Shown here: positions 46,560-57,939 of the stretch, in pieces
How positions within the stretch are numbered: position 1 is the stretch's first letter
Layout: every line of letters begins with the position of its first letter
NCBI RefSeq assembly: GCF_020536995.1
Contig: NC_068359.1
Span: 104,953,757-105,017,756, forward strand
Direction: 5' to 3'
Source: Dreissena polymorpha
Taxonomy: Eukaryota > Mollusca > Bivalvia > Myida > Dreissenidae
Length of the DNA stretch: 64,000 nt
Translations under genes and position numbers: made by a program
The notes under the pieces: model-generated
Databases searched by the model: none
What the model was told of the DNA's origin: nothing
What the model saw: only the letters and a program-made list of their open reading frames with translations

Positions 46560-46850
46560 TTTTTATGCCCACGGTAGGGTGGCATATATCATTTGAACTG
46601 TCCGTCAGTATGTCAGTCTGTCAGTTTGTCCGAAAAAAAAACTTAACGTTGGCCATAACTTTTGCAATAGCAACTTGATATTTGGCATGCATGTGTATCT
46701 CATGAAGCTGCACATTTTGAGTGGTGGAAGTTCAAGGTCACTCAAGGTCATACTTCAAGGTCAAAGGTAAAAAAAATAAAAAAAAATTGTTTATTTCAAA
46801 GCGGTGCAATAGGGGGCATTGTGTTTCTGAAACTCGATACAATTTGATGA
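46560..46850 (-). repeat. Dispersed repeat (aaatgtgcagctccatgag family), inverted
   Basis: The plus strand shows the inverted ends: tgcccacggtagggtggcat at left and gcaatagggggcattgtgtt at right. Between them are ggcatgcatgtgtatctcat, gaagctgcacattttgagtg and a tcaaggtca run. It matches plus-strand copies at 57240-57575 and 61730-62105. Confidence 0.85.
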
Positions 46851-48284
46851 TTACATATATCTGAATTGCTTGCAAAATGTACCTTGTAAACATTTCAAAG
46901 AAATAGAAAAAAATCCCATTTAACACTATAAATCCACTGTTTGGATTTTCTCCCTTGAAAAAGGAAAATTTTGTTTGATCAAAGATCTATAAACAAACAT
47001 GTTTATTTATAGATCTGTGTTGCACTGATATTGGAAAACAAGTTATAAGTCTATTGAACACAAGCAGAAGATGACATATTGCACCATCAAATTAATGTAT
47101 TTACGTAATTTTAATGTTAATGTTAATGTAACAGGGTATTCACTCTGACACTAATCCTTTAATATTACTAACCCATGCAAGAATGTGAGCGAGTATTAGT
47201 GTGGATGCTAATTGGTGAGTGAATGATTTACTAACACTGCATGTTTTTATGTGAGATGTTTTAACTATAGAGTTTCAATGGTTTTATACTCTAGTTTATG
47301 ATCATTCCATCATAAAGTCTCGTAAGAGATAGATGTTGGCATTTTCCATTTGTCAGCATATATTTATTTTAAAACTTAAGTCCTCAGGTCGCTGGTGAGT
47401 TTACTTTTATTGTTAATATAATTACATTGTATTGTATTGTATTGCTTATTGTAAAATAAATGTATTTGATTATTATGTATTTCATTGCAATGTTTAATTA
47501 TTGCAATTTGAATTAGTTATTCATAATTGTTTTTGTATTATTTTTCAGGCCATCATTTTCAATATTATAGACATCTATAAAATAAAGAATATATAAGACA
47601 ACCCACTTGTGTTCTCTATACACAACCCGGCTACATTAAGAAAAATTTCATTTAAACTCATTTCTTTTTAAATACTCAATTTTTAAAAATGTCCGGTAAA
47701 TACTTCTGTACAGTGGAAGATTACCTCCCTTTAATGACCCCATATACGACCCTTGTACATACGCATGCCCCTTTCAAAAAATATTTTGTTTACATTTGCT
47801 TGTAGATGACAAACCCAGGATGTATCAGTAAATTTTTTATAAATTATTTTGTATTATTTATCTAGATCACTGGGTCAAATCTTTGAAATAACCTGTTAGT
47901 AACAGTAACCGTTCTACATTAATGCCAATCTCATTAATAATTCATCGTTAATTAAACGTTGACAGAATATTTATCTTGACAATATCAAGACTGAGTTTAA
48001 AACAGGGTCACATGCTTCTAAAATTAGGTCACAAGGTCAAATCTTAAAAAAACATTTCTGACTTAATCTTGATGAAATTTGATCTGAATGTTGATCTTGA
48101 CAATATCTAGGCCATGTTTGAATATGGGTAAGACTCTGCATTGAAAACAGACAATATATTAACAAACCAAGACCGTCATTTCAGACTGCCTCAATCAATC
48201 GGAATGTAGCTCATGTACTAGTTTAGGAAAAAGTAAACTAAGTGGCATTTAACATTTGCAATGTAAATATCACTGATATTCATA
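46851..48284. other. Intron of the ankyrin/SOCS gene, mostly unassigned
   Basis: AT-rich with short runs such as attgtattgtattg near 47425. From 47990 to 48170 it carries decayed pieces of the cacatgcttctaaaattagg / gatctgaatgttgatcttga family also seen near 54850-55400. No exon recognised. Confidence 0.5.
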
Positions 48285-48289
48285 GTTAA

Positions 48290-48473
48290 CAGGGCTCCCT
48301 CTGGCTCAAAATTTTCTGTAGCCAAATTTACCTTTTTTATGTCTTAATTCTTATATTTTGGGTATTTTACAGGTGATAATGTAGGAAACCTTGTAGCCAA
48401 ATAGATTTTTGTGTTGCCAACTTTACTAATGTGTAGCCACTGGCTAATCTGGCGAATGGCAGAGTAAGCCCTG
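48290..48473. mobile_element. 184-bp MITE, hAT-like, 5-bp duplication
   Basis: The ends are CAGGGCT and AGCCCTG, followed inward by weaker pairing (ccctctggc / gaatggcagag). The flank GTTAA is repeated exactly at 48285-48289 and 48474-48478. The interior repeats a gtagcca phrase four times. The termini and duplication length match the larger element at 20560-21502. Confidence 0.6.
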
Positions 48474-48756
48474 GTTAAAAACTAGAATTATACATTTACA
48501 CAAAATATATTTTTAAGATTTAGATTTTTCTTCAAAGCACCTGTTCCCAAACTGCAAAGTTAAATATCTGTTAAATTTCTGTAAAAGCTTGATTAAATAG
48601 ATATTCAAAGCAGGGTATTTATGTAAAGCAGTGTGCTTGGACAATTTTTTTAACCAAAGTCTGTAGGGCATTAGCATGGATAACAAAACTGGGTCATATT
48701 GTTAATCTTTTAAGAATCTTCTAGGCATCCAGCCTCCAGGTCAAGTTTTTAAAAAC

Positions 48757-50172
48757 AAGGGCTGTTTGTAAAACATGCATGCCCCCCATATGGGCTGTCA
48801 GTTGTATGCCCCCCATATGGGCTGTCAGTTGTAGTGGCAGCCATTGTGTGAATACGTTTTTTGTCACTGTGACTTTGACCTAGTGACCTGAAAATCAATA
48901 GGGGTCATCTGCAAATCATGATAAATGTACCTATGAAGTTTCATGATCCTAGGCCTAAGAATTCTTGAGTTATCACCCGGAAACCATTTTACTGTTTTGT
49001 GTCACTGTGACCTTTTCCTTTGACCTAGTGACCTGAAAATCAATAGGGGTCATCTGCCAGTCATGATCAATGTACCTATGAAGTTTCATGATCCTAGGCA
49101 GGGTTTTGTTTTAGCCCGATTTTATAGCCGAAATTCGGCTATATTCCCAATCACAAAGAGTATACTTTTTTCTTAACCAAATTTTCAATTTTCTAAGTAT
49201 AAAAAGGGCACATAATTCTGTCAAAATGCACTCCAGTTATCTAACTTTGCCTGCCCAGTCCCCTCATGATAGTAAGTAAGTGTACCGAGTTTGAATGCAA
49301 TAGCTTTGATACTTTATGAGAAAAGTGGACCTTAACACAAAACTTAACCAGACGCCAACGCCAAGGTGATGACAATAGCTCATAACTTTTTTTCAAATGA
49401 CCTTGACCTTTGACCCAGTGACCTGAAAATCACTAGGGGTCATCTGCAAGTCATGATTAATGTACCTATGAAGTTTCATGATCCTTAAGCATAAGCGTTT
49501 TTGAGTTATCATCCGGAAACCATTTTACTATTTCGGGTCACCGTGACCTTGACCTTTGACCTAGTGACCTGAAAATCAATAGGGGTCATCTGCGAGTCAT
49601 GATCAATGCACCTATGAAGTTTTATGATCCTAGGCATAAGTGTTCTTGAGTTATCATCCAGAAACCACTTTACTATTTTGGATCACCGTGACCTTGACCT
49701 TTGATCTAGTGACCTGAAAATCAATAGGGGTCATCTGCAAGTCATGATCAATCTACCTATGAAGTTTCATGATCCTAGGCATAAGCATTCTTGAGTTATC
49801 ATCCGGAAACCATTTTACTATTTCGGGTCACCGTGACCTTGACTTTTGACCTAGTGACCTCAAAATCAATAGGGGTCATCTGCGAGTCATGATCAATGTA
49901 CCTATGATGTTTCATGATCCTAGGCCTAAGTGTTCTTGAGTTATCATCCGGACACCATATTACTATTTCAGGTCACCATGACCTTGACCTTTGACCTAGT
50001 GATCTGAAAATCAATAGGGGTCATCTGTGAGTCATGATCAATGTACCTATGAAGTTTCATGATCCTTGGCCTAAGCGTTCTTGAGTTATCATCTGGAAAC
50101 CATCTGGTGGACGGACATACGGACAGACCGACATGAGCAGAACAATATACCCCCTCTTCTTCGAAGGGGGGC
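48757..50172 (-). mobile_element. Tandem-monomer element, second copy (inverted, longest)
   Basis: It runs from acaagggctgtttgtaaaac to cttcgaaggggggcat and is the inverted counterpart of 7245-8105. Monomers of about 146-150 bp are marked by gttatcatccggaaacc near 48970, 49505, 49655, 49800, 49945 and 50085. The left end has a small extra duplication of ccccccatatgggctgtcag. A different repeat is nested at about 49098-49395. Confidence 0.85.
49098..49395 (+). repeat. Repeat nested in the tandem-monomer element
   Basis: Starts gcagggttttgttttagccc and includes a near-perfect palindrome at 49123-49143 (tatagccga/tcggctata). It then has one unit of the ccataattctgtcaaaatg family found at 1-735 and ends gacaatagctcataactt. 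The host monomer resumes with tgaccttgacctttgaccc, and about 70 host bases appear lost at the junction. Confidence 0.7.
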
Positions 50173-51189
50173 ATAATTATTTATCACAAAATCAGGTGAC
50201 CGCTTAAGGACCTAGATGTTGCTCTTGTGATATAACGACCATCGACTAATACAGGGTAGGCTGACCGCTTCAGTCGACAGGTGAATATCTTGTCACTTGT
50301 TATAAATCAAAGTACTGACAGAACTGGTGTGACGATGCTTTTGAAGAGGATGGATATAAAACATCAATTTAAGTCTATCTATATCACCACAATTGTGTAT
50401 GTTGATACGAACATTTGGGTACGATAAAAAATTTGGGTACGAAAAAAAATTTGTACGAAATTTTTTTGCGTACAAAACATTTTTGGTACGAAAAAAAGTT
50501 TAGGGGTACGGGGAAGTAGTACCCGTAGGTAACTTGACCCATTGAGCGAAACTGGGAGGCGGGTCACATTCTTGTTCATTAAGTATGGCAATACCTTCAT
50601 GATGATTCTCGAAAGTAGGTATGAGCACATAGCCGGACCATGTGAGCTCAATCGTATGAGCACTTGACTATCCGAGTTCGCCCACGAACATATGGATAAG
50701 TTAACTAATAGCGAAATGATCTTATACATGTATATGCTGAAATCTAACAATCGAACGAAATATCAAACATGGTATGTACACTTAGGTGGTTGTGTAATTT
50801 CTGTTAGAATATCGTATTCAATATGTAAACTTTAAATGATTGTGCCCGCACTTGAGTTTGTTGCCTTGTTTGAGTCTATACGCGCCTAGGCTGCACCCAG
50901 TCTGTGTATTTGTGTTTTCCAAGGTAATGAGTTACCTCCGCGCTGAGGCTGCATAATGTTGGGACCCGGAGTGTGTCCAGCACTCCTACCTAATAAGATT
51001 AGATTGCCGACAGTTGGGACGAATTTTGAATGATAGCTGCAATTTCCAGCTATTTGTTTTGTACTAAAATACTTTTTAATTTTTTTATATGGTCAAATGC
51101 TGCCGGGGGGGGGGGGGGGGGGGGATGAGATTATCCGGAAAAAAACACCTGTCCGGAATGGTGACCACAAAACACACAAAATATAACAT
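50173..51189. other. Intron of the ankyrin/SOCS gene with tacgaaaaaaattt repeats and G20
   Basis: 50395-50540 carries about six degenerate copies of a ggtacgaaaaaaaattt phrase. A G20 run lies at 51105-51124. No exon recognised; the minus-strand open frame at 50379-50750 is not supported by any similarity. Confidence 0.55.
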
Positions 51190-51268
51190 TGCGCCGGGAG
51201 CGGGAATCGAACCGGTGTCGTAAAGGTGAAAAAGCTAACGTCCTTACCACTGCGCTAGCGGGACGGAC
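51190..51268 (-). repeat. tRNA-like sequence (SINE head)
   Basis: The minus strand reads cccgctagcgcagtggtaag (A-box region) and caccggttcgattcccgc (B box). The acceptor stem does not close, so it is a SINE head or pseudogene and not a tRNA gene. Confidence 0.6.
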
Positions 51269-51579
51269 AATTGCACAAAAAATGTTGTTCTATCTATATA
51301 TATCATAGCAGTGCAGCGTTTACAATTTGCAGGTTCGAAATTGTTCGCATTCTTTAGTTTTGTGATCACGTAAAAAGTTCATATTACATGTTTTATTCGC
51401 AATTTATTTACTAAATCGAGAACAAATATCAAACAAAATAGAGAAAATATATAGTTGTTTCGTTGGTCCATAAAAATAAAATGGATGTAAAATTACTAAT
51501 TTTAAATTAACGTTCTGATACACTTATTGAATCTGTTTCCTCAGGATATGCTGTTCTAGTAATATTTACCTTTATCAAC

Positions 51580-51909
51580 ATGAGCGACAACTCTACTAGG
51601 AGAATGTTATCAATGAAAATCAACGAGCAATATCCTACGCAGTGGCGAATGCCAAGGGAAGTAACTGAAAAATCGAGTTATCTCAATCGGACTGGCTCGG
51701 TCTTTTACATAGGTTCCCATTGTGAAGAATTTTTTTACTGGTTATCAAACCTTAGACGGCGCAGTTCCAGCATCGTCAAAAAGCTGATAAACAGGCCTTG
51801 TTCATGCATTACTTTTAACTGTGTTACTGTGCAAGTTCATAACCCGGTGGTCCATTTCATGACCATTATATCTCTGGCCCTGAGTGTTCAGATTACAACA
51901 TACTCATAG
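51580..51909 (+). CDS. Unrecognised 109-codon open frame before the ankyrin exon
   Basis: Starts MSDNSTRRMLSMKINEQYPT and includes SSYLNRTGSVFYIGSHCEEF. It stops 29 bases before the ankyrin/SOCS exon. It resembles no family I know. It could be an alternative 5' exon of that gene, but I see no donor in the needed phase 2, or chance. Listed only because of its position. Confidence 0.15.
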   Translation: MSDNSTRRMLSMKINEQYPTQWRMPREVTEKSSYLNRTGSVFYIGSHCEEFFYWLSNLRRRSSSIVKKLINRPCSCITFNCVTVQVHNPVVHFMTIISLALSVQITTYS

Positions 51910-51938
51910 TTCATTTGTGTTTACTCGTCTAATTTCAG

Positions 51939-53046
51939 ATTTTTCACTTGTATTGAAAATGGAGACTTCAACTCAGTTGACAAGCTGCTCAAAAATGAAG
52001 ACTTTAAAAACTATCTAGAAGAGAATGATCAACTTTCTTTGGCATTCTTAAAAGTGATATTGCTCAACAATATCCCGCTGCTGGATGTACTGATTAAACA
52101 TGGAGTAGATGTTAATTTATCTGATTTTTCGTTTTCTGAAAATGGTATTATGCATGCAACCCGATATGGTCACAAGGAAATACTTCTTAAGTTAATTGAC
52201 TATGGTGTTAATATAAATCACCAGAGTGCCAATGGCTCAACTGCTTTACACGTTGCTGTGGAAAACATGAAAAGAGAATGTTTAATCATTCTTGCGAGAC
52301 AGAACGGAATTGACCTTAATATTCAGGACTGCGGAGGGTTTAGCCCTTTGCTCTGGACAGCAAGGCTTCGGGATTGGCAAGCTATGCAGATATTAATAGA
52401 TGTCGGATGTCATATTGAAAGTAAAGATTTTGTTAAAGGGATGACTGCTTTGCATGTGGTATGTGACAGTAGCACAGCGTTTTGGAAAGGAGAAAGGGCA
52501 ACACCTTCTGATACATTGAAATGTATTAAACTTCTCACTTGTGCGGGCCTTGATATCAATTCTGGAGATGTTTTTAATAACACTCCCCTGATGTATGCAA
52601 TCAGGACCCACAATCAGGTTGCAATAAAGCATCTTCTTAAAATGAACTGTAGCTTTAGAGCAACTCAAAGAGTTGGCTCTAGTTCTGCATTGACACCATT
52701 TTACTTCAACCATAATCTAGTTGGTTCTGATTCGACATTGCTTCCTTTATATCTGGCTTTAGCAAAGCTACAAACAAACACTGTAAAAATGCTTTGTTTG
52801 GCTGGAATAAGGTATCACAGACTAGCTCAAGAGCCTGAAGTGACACATTTCATAAGCACAGCTTATGAGCCTCTTGGTAAAGTAATGCATGATCTTGTCT
52901 GCAATCCCATGTCTTTAAAACAGGCTTGCAGATACACTATCCGCTCGGCCTTGACCGTGGGTATGGACAAATTTGAACGATTGAATATTGGACTTCCAGT
53001 GTCTCTTATTAATTACCTGTGCTTAAATGATATTGATGATATGTGA
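51939..53046 (+). CDS. Ankyrin-repeat/SOCS-box gene, exon 2
   Basis: The 1108-nt exon after acceptor TCTAATTTCAG encodes residues 74-442. About six ankyrin repeats run from RFFTCIENGDFNSVDKLL through DVLIKHGVDVNLSD, MHATRYGHKEILLKLIDYGV, GSTALHVAVENMKRECL, GFSPLLWTARLRDWQAMQIL, TALHVV and NTPLMYAIRTHNQVAIKHLL. The C-terminus, about residues 397-438, is a SOCS box: PMSLKQACRYTIRSAL fits the Elongin-BC-binding BC box and GLPVSLINYL resembles the LPxP cullin-5 box with the final Pro replaced. By family this is an adaptor of a Cul5 ubiquitin ligase, cytosolic, with the ankyrins binding substrate. It is not assignable to one vertebrate ASB. Whether exon 1 at 45790 is the only first exon is unknown. 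Confidence 0.9.
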
Positions 53047-54549
53047 ACGTATTAATCGTTTTTATCTTTTTATCAGGTACATTTTTAGTGTTTATCTGTT
53101 TGTCAATTTGTGCATATATGTCTGTTGTTGTTTTTTAAACATAAGAGCCCATTATGAACCCAATCTACAGGCATAGTTGTCATTCCTTGCTCTCACATAC
53201 AATCTGCCATCACAAGAAAATCCTACCATATTTGGTAGGATTTTATTTTGTTGGTTTAAGTATTATATTATGAAAAGTAGTCTCAGTTTGTTTTATATTT
53301 TGAAAATAGTGTAGAAGTTCAGGTTCATGATCAAACATAAATTACCTTAATTAAAAAAAGTAAAAATGATAAATTATTGTACTGCGTCGCTAGGCTATCA
53401 TCACATGGTTGCTTATGAAGGCAGGGATTTTATCTAGACATGCTGGTTCCAGTCATATCTCTGCCCGGACGTAATGAACTTTGTTAGACTAAGTTCTGTT
53501 TTTAGAAAGGATTTTAAAGTTATTTAGCTTGTTAAAATATTATTAAAATGCAGAAATTACAATTATTGACATGCATTTGAACCATTCCAAGGCATAGCTT
53601 ATTTTGACTATGGGGCCTGATTTGAGCAAACTTGGCCAATAATCAATGTTACATATAAAATATTACACCTAAGGGTCTTTGAATTGCATAAGACATTGTA
53701 TGCGTGAATTAATCTCAGATATGTGACAATTGGGCGAGGCAATTTTTGACCTCGGTGGTATGACTTAAACAAATTGGGTAAAGTCCACTATTATTAAGGA
53801 TGTTATATGCCAAATAAATCACAACATGTTTGAACAGTTATTTTGATATTTAGGCCTATTCAAATTATCTGTCCGAGGGGCATGGCAAGTATTGACAGGA
53901 GAGAAATGGGACAATATTTGTAGAGGACCATTATATGTAGTTATATGCTAAACATTGAACAGTTTAGCCTTGAAGTTATCGTATTTTAAATAAATTGATT
54001 CTTAACTCTGATGACCAATATTTGCTGAGTTCGGAAGGATTAGAATAACTTTGAAAGAGGGTCACTTAAGAATCATTTGTTTGTGGTCTGGTGAAAATCT
54101 ACTAAGTATTTAAGGAGATATCATTCGAGGCACATTATTTACGACGGACAACACATGATGATGACAACGGCCAAGGGACAGCCATCTGAACAATAATTAA
54201 CCTTGAGCAAATCAAGCTCAGTTGAGCTCATTAAATCTTATTTTAAGAAATTGAAAGAGGAAATAACACACGTCTCCAATTGCAATATTTGTTTTACCAA
54301 ATATAATTAAAATAAGTACAGGAATAGGTATAGAGGATTTTATAAAATTTTCTGTTTAGCCATAAAAGGAAAAATGCCTGTCCCAGATGGTCATGTGTGT
54401 AATAAATGAACATATGTTTTTAGGAATTTTATAGGTGGTCACCCAAGGAACTTTCTTTTTAAATTATTATGAAATTCAATGAAAATTGTATTTAAAAATA
54501 TTGAATCTGATCATCAGTTTGTTAAAAGAATAATTTAGAAGATTATGTG
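53047..54549. other. 3' UTR and downstream DNA of the ankyrin/SOCS gene
   Basis: It contains a hairpin at 53217-53244, listed separately. From about 53600 there are decayed tandem repeats with tggggcctgatttgagcaaa and attacacctaagggtct-like blocks related to 62160-63330. No further gene recognised and no clear polyadenylation signal chosen. Confidence 0.5.
53217..53244 (+). other. Perfect 12-bp hairpin in probable 3' UTR
   Basis: AAAATCCTACCA (53217-53228) and TGGTAGGATTTT (53233-53244) are exact reverse complements with a 4-base loop, about 170 bases after the ankyrin/SOCS stop codon. It could be an RNA structure or a remnant of a palindromic repeat. Confidence 0.7.
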
Positions 54550-56060
54550 TTTTTAGCTCACCTGAGCACAAAGTGATCAAGGTTAGCTGTTGTGATAATT
54601 CTTTGTCCGGTTTCAGTTAAAAGTGCAAAGTTAGGTACTCTAAAAGCCACATTTATGACTCAATCTTGTGAAAATAGGTCAACATGTTTATTTGAAAAAT
54701 ATATACACCTATTTCAAATTCGGGATACTTGTTTAAATCTTGTTAAATACTTGATCAAATCTTGTTACAACTTAAGGGGCCACATTTTTGGCTCAATCTT
54801 GATGAACATTTATAAGATATTTTGCTAGGCTGACTTCAAATCATGGTCATGTGCGTCCAAAAACTAGGACTCTTGGTAAAATCTAAACACCTCGTTACTT
54901 CTCTATACGCCACAATTATTAATCAATCAGAATGTTTACCTGAATGATAAATGGGCCTGGTTTGATTCTTGACAAATGTGTTTAAAAACAAATGTTAGAA
55001 AAACCATGTAACCACTCTGGAGGCCACATTTCGACTCATTCATGATGAAACTTGGTCAGAATGTTTATTTTGACAATATCTAGGCTGTTTCTATGGAGCT
55101 CTACATGTAGCTCTATGATGCCACATGCCTTTATAAACTAGGTAAAGAGGTGATAGGTATGGAAAAAAGTACCACTCTTGTGACAAGATTTATAAATTTG
55201 GTCATAATGTTTATTTTTACAATATCTAGGGCAAGTTTGCATCTAGGTCAAATGTGTAAAAAAACTAGGTCATCAGGTCAAATCTTGAAAAAGAAGTTAC
55301 TAATTTAGATGCCACATTTATGACTCAGTATTTATGTAACTTGGTCAGATTATTTTGACAATATGAAGTCCATTTATGAATCTGAGTCAAGACATGGGAA
55401 TCTAGATATCTGTATCAAATTGTCAACCATTTTATTTTAGCTCAGATAAGCTATAAAGGGTTATCATGGTTCTGTTATTCTATTAAATAAACGATTTATT
55501 TTAACAACAGTAATGAATTATCATCACAATAAATGAAATTTGAATAATAAATCAGTTGATCATGTGGTAGTGGTCATACTTATTCAAATTAACGAGACAA
55601 ATGGTGTAACTAAAATACAACACATTTTTTCTTATAACTGATCTTATGGATATTTCAAGATGTTTATAGTAAAATCAAGGTAAAGTATTATTGAAAATGT
55701 ATAGAACTACTTAATTAAAAACTTCAAACCTTATACAGTAACAGTAAACACTTCAGTATGCATCATTTCATAATTGTCTATGAATTTTCATTGTTCAACT
55801 TGTGAAGTCTGTCATGAAATCAACCTAAAAAAGCACCACAAAAAAACTTTAAGCTCACTTCATCACAATTCGCTCAAGTGAACTTCTTTTGATCGCCTTT
55901 TGTACATCGTGCGTTGTGAATGGTATGTCCTCAACATTTACCTTGTGAACACTAGAAGCCCAATATTTCCCCAATTTTCATGAAACTTAGTCAAACAATA
56001 TGTCACAATGATGAGTTCGAAAGTGGGTCATGTATGGTCAAAAATGTCACTTGGACGTTT
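54550..56060. repeat. Decayed copy of the large 170-bp monomer family
   Basis: It opens agctcacctgagcacaaagt, the inverted end of the family at 13890-15905. Repeated phrases follow: ccacatttatgactcaatctt, cttggtcagaatgtttattt, tgacaatatctaggc and aggtcaaatcttg. The right end near 55890-55915 has gaacttcttttgatcgcctttt. Strongly diverged and non-coding. Confidence 0.65.
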
Positions 56061-56434
56061 AAGAAAAAGCTTATGAGGACTCTAGAAGTCACATTTTTTT
56101 CCAATCTTAATGAAACTTACTCAGAATACTTTTTCTCATAATATCTGGACCGCATAGATTAAAAAACTTACCAGAGGACTACTATAAGACATTACACGCC
56201 AAATAAACAAACCCCTGGACATAGAGAAGAGTTTTTCTATATTAATCAGGAAAACAAGTCTTCCCAGGGGCTTTGCCAGTTTAAACCACAGCGGCACGAT
56301 TTGAACAACCTTGGTAGAAGACCACTAGCTCATGTAAACCACCAAATATCAAACCACTGACCATTGTGGTTTCCAAGATTTTTTATACTAGAACAAACTG
56401 TAAAGAGGACAACCATACAATGTTACATTAAATA
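56061..56434. repeat. Decayed repeat, accactgaccattgtggttt family
   Basis: Units with tagaagaccactag, catgtaaaccaccaaatatc and cccctggacatagagaagag resemble those at 62160-63330. Non-coding. Confidence 0.5.
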
Positions 56435-56735
56435 TAAACAAGAGCACCGCATAACAGGTGCCAACGCTCGGCTGCGGGTGCATTTTTTAATAAATGAAAG
56501 CTTGTCCCAATTATTTTTTTTAGAGGTCACAGTGACCTTGACCTTTGACCTAGTGACCCCAAAATGGGTGTGGCATGTAGAAATCATCAAGGTGCATCCT
56601 CATATGAAGTTTCAAAGTTGTAGGTGGAAGCACTTTGATTTTAGAGCCAATGTAAAGGTTTTAGCACAACGCCGGCGGACGACGAGCAGGCTATGACAAT
56701 ACTTCGGGTTTTCTCCGAAAACAGCTGAGCTAAAA
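56435..56735 (+). repeat. Dispersed repeat (gggtgtggcatgtagaa family), fullest copy
   Basis: It runs from acaagagcaccgcataacag to ttctccgaaaacagctgagc. It includes gtgaccttgacctttgacct, aaaatgggtgtggcatgtag, ggtggaagcactttgatttt and gacgagcaggctatgacaat. Counterparts: 9410-9625 and inverted 16730-16990. Confidence 0.85.
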
Positions 56736-57239
56736 ACCCTCACACTTGTAGTTTTCAAGATTTGTTAAATAACTCTATATTTATCTTTTCACCCCGGTCG
56801 TGAGGCCAGTTTTGACCCCAAGGATGCCTTTTTAACAAACTTTGTTTAGACTAATACATGATGTAATATTACACTTCAAATATGAAACCCCTTACCCTTG
56901 TGTTTTCAGATGTTTTGAGTCACCCAACGATCATCACTGTGAAAGCAAAAGTAGTTGACATTGACTGACAGACGACAGACATGGCAGTTTCCAAAAAGCT
57001 CCCCATGACATGTTGCTTGGCTTGATAATAAATATACCACACCATATAACAGTTTGCAGTGACATGTTTTATTCCTTTCAATCAGACTAGTGAGCAGTGA
57101 CCTGTCTGTTACATGACTCTATGGGTCCATGAATCATTATAAATACATGAATCATCTAGCAAGTGAATATATAAAGGCATTTGCTTTATTTTTTTTCTTA
57201 TTTTTTTAGCTGCTTGGTAATGAAGCATGTATCAGTATA
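56736..57239. other. Intergenic, decayed repeats, no gene
   Basis: Fragments related to the ttgaccccaggggcat family at 62160-62500 (for example ccagttttgaccccaaggat). Nothing coding was recognised. Confidence 0.5.
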
Positions 57240-57575
57240 AACAAGAGATGTGTTTGTCAGAAACACAATGCCCCTTGTTGCGCTTTGAAATAAAATTTCA
57301 AAATATCATTTGGCAGGTTTAGAAATTATCTCCCTTTTAAATGCTTATTAGTTCCCTTGGATTGTATTTTTTGACTTTTGACCTTCAAGGATGACCTTGA
57401 CCTTTCACCACTCAAAATGTGCAGCTTCATGAGATACACGTGCATGCCAAATATCAAGTTTCTATCTTCAATATTACAAAAGTTATGGCCAATGTTAAAG
57501 TTTTCGGACGGACGCACAGACTTACAGATGGACTGATGGACAGTTCAACTGCTATATGCCACCCTACTGAGGGCA
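57240..57575 (+). repeat. Dispersed repeat (aaatgtgcagctccatgag family)
   Basis: Starts acaagagatgtgtttgtcag, aaacacaatgccccttgttg. The body has tgaccttcaaggatgacctt and acctttcaccactcaaaatg. It ends gttcaactgctatatgccac, cctactgagggcat. Clear full-length copy; matches 61730-62105 and inverted 46560-46850. Confidence 0.9.
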
Positions 57576-57773
57576 TAATAAAAGGCCATAAATGGTCCAT
57601 AGTTCAGACTTACCAAATCACCAATGCTCCATAACTAATTACTTATATTTACATGCATTCAATTCTTCATAGTTTATATAATCATGCAACTAATTCTCCT
57701 TAGTCTATATGTTCATGCAATAAATGCTTCCTAGTTTATATTTTCATGTCGCAAACGCTTCCCAGTTTCACTC

Positions 57774-57939
57774 TCAGTCCATCTTTTGTGCTGCTGTTGT
57801 TTTCCTTGTGGCCATGTGTTGTGGTGATAGCCAGAGGCCTGTGAGCACAGTGAGGTGGCAGGCATGCAGCACAAGGCTGCTAAGACCAGTTGAGGGGTAG
57901 GTGTTCCAGCATAGCTCCACCAGGCCTAGTATCAGCACT
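57774..57939 (-). CDS. ALG3: ALG3 terminal exon (dolichyl-P-Man:Man5GlcNAc2-PP-dolichol alpha-1,3-mannosyltransferase)
   Basis: The minus-strand exon reads [20 protein letters not shown], then [20 protein letters not shown] and a polar tail ending KMD and a stop at 57774-57776. Vertebrate ALG3 has [28 protein letters not shown] at its C-terminus. The final transmembrane helix (about [15 protein letters not shown]) is kept. ALG3 adds the sixth mannose, the first from dolichol-P-mannose, to the N-glycan precursor in the ER lumen. The acceptor TCTATTACAG|AGTGCTG at 57940/57939 supplies the one base that completes the Lys codon from the previous exon. The upstream intron is almost entirely a tandem array built on this same acceptor. 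Confidence 0.95.
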
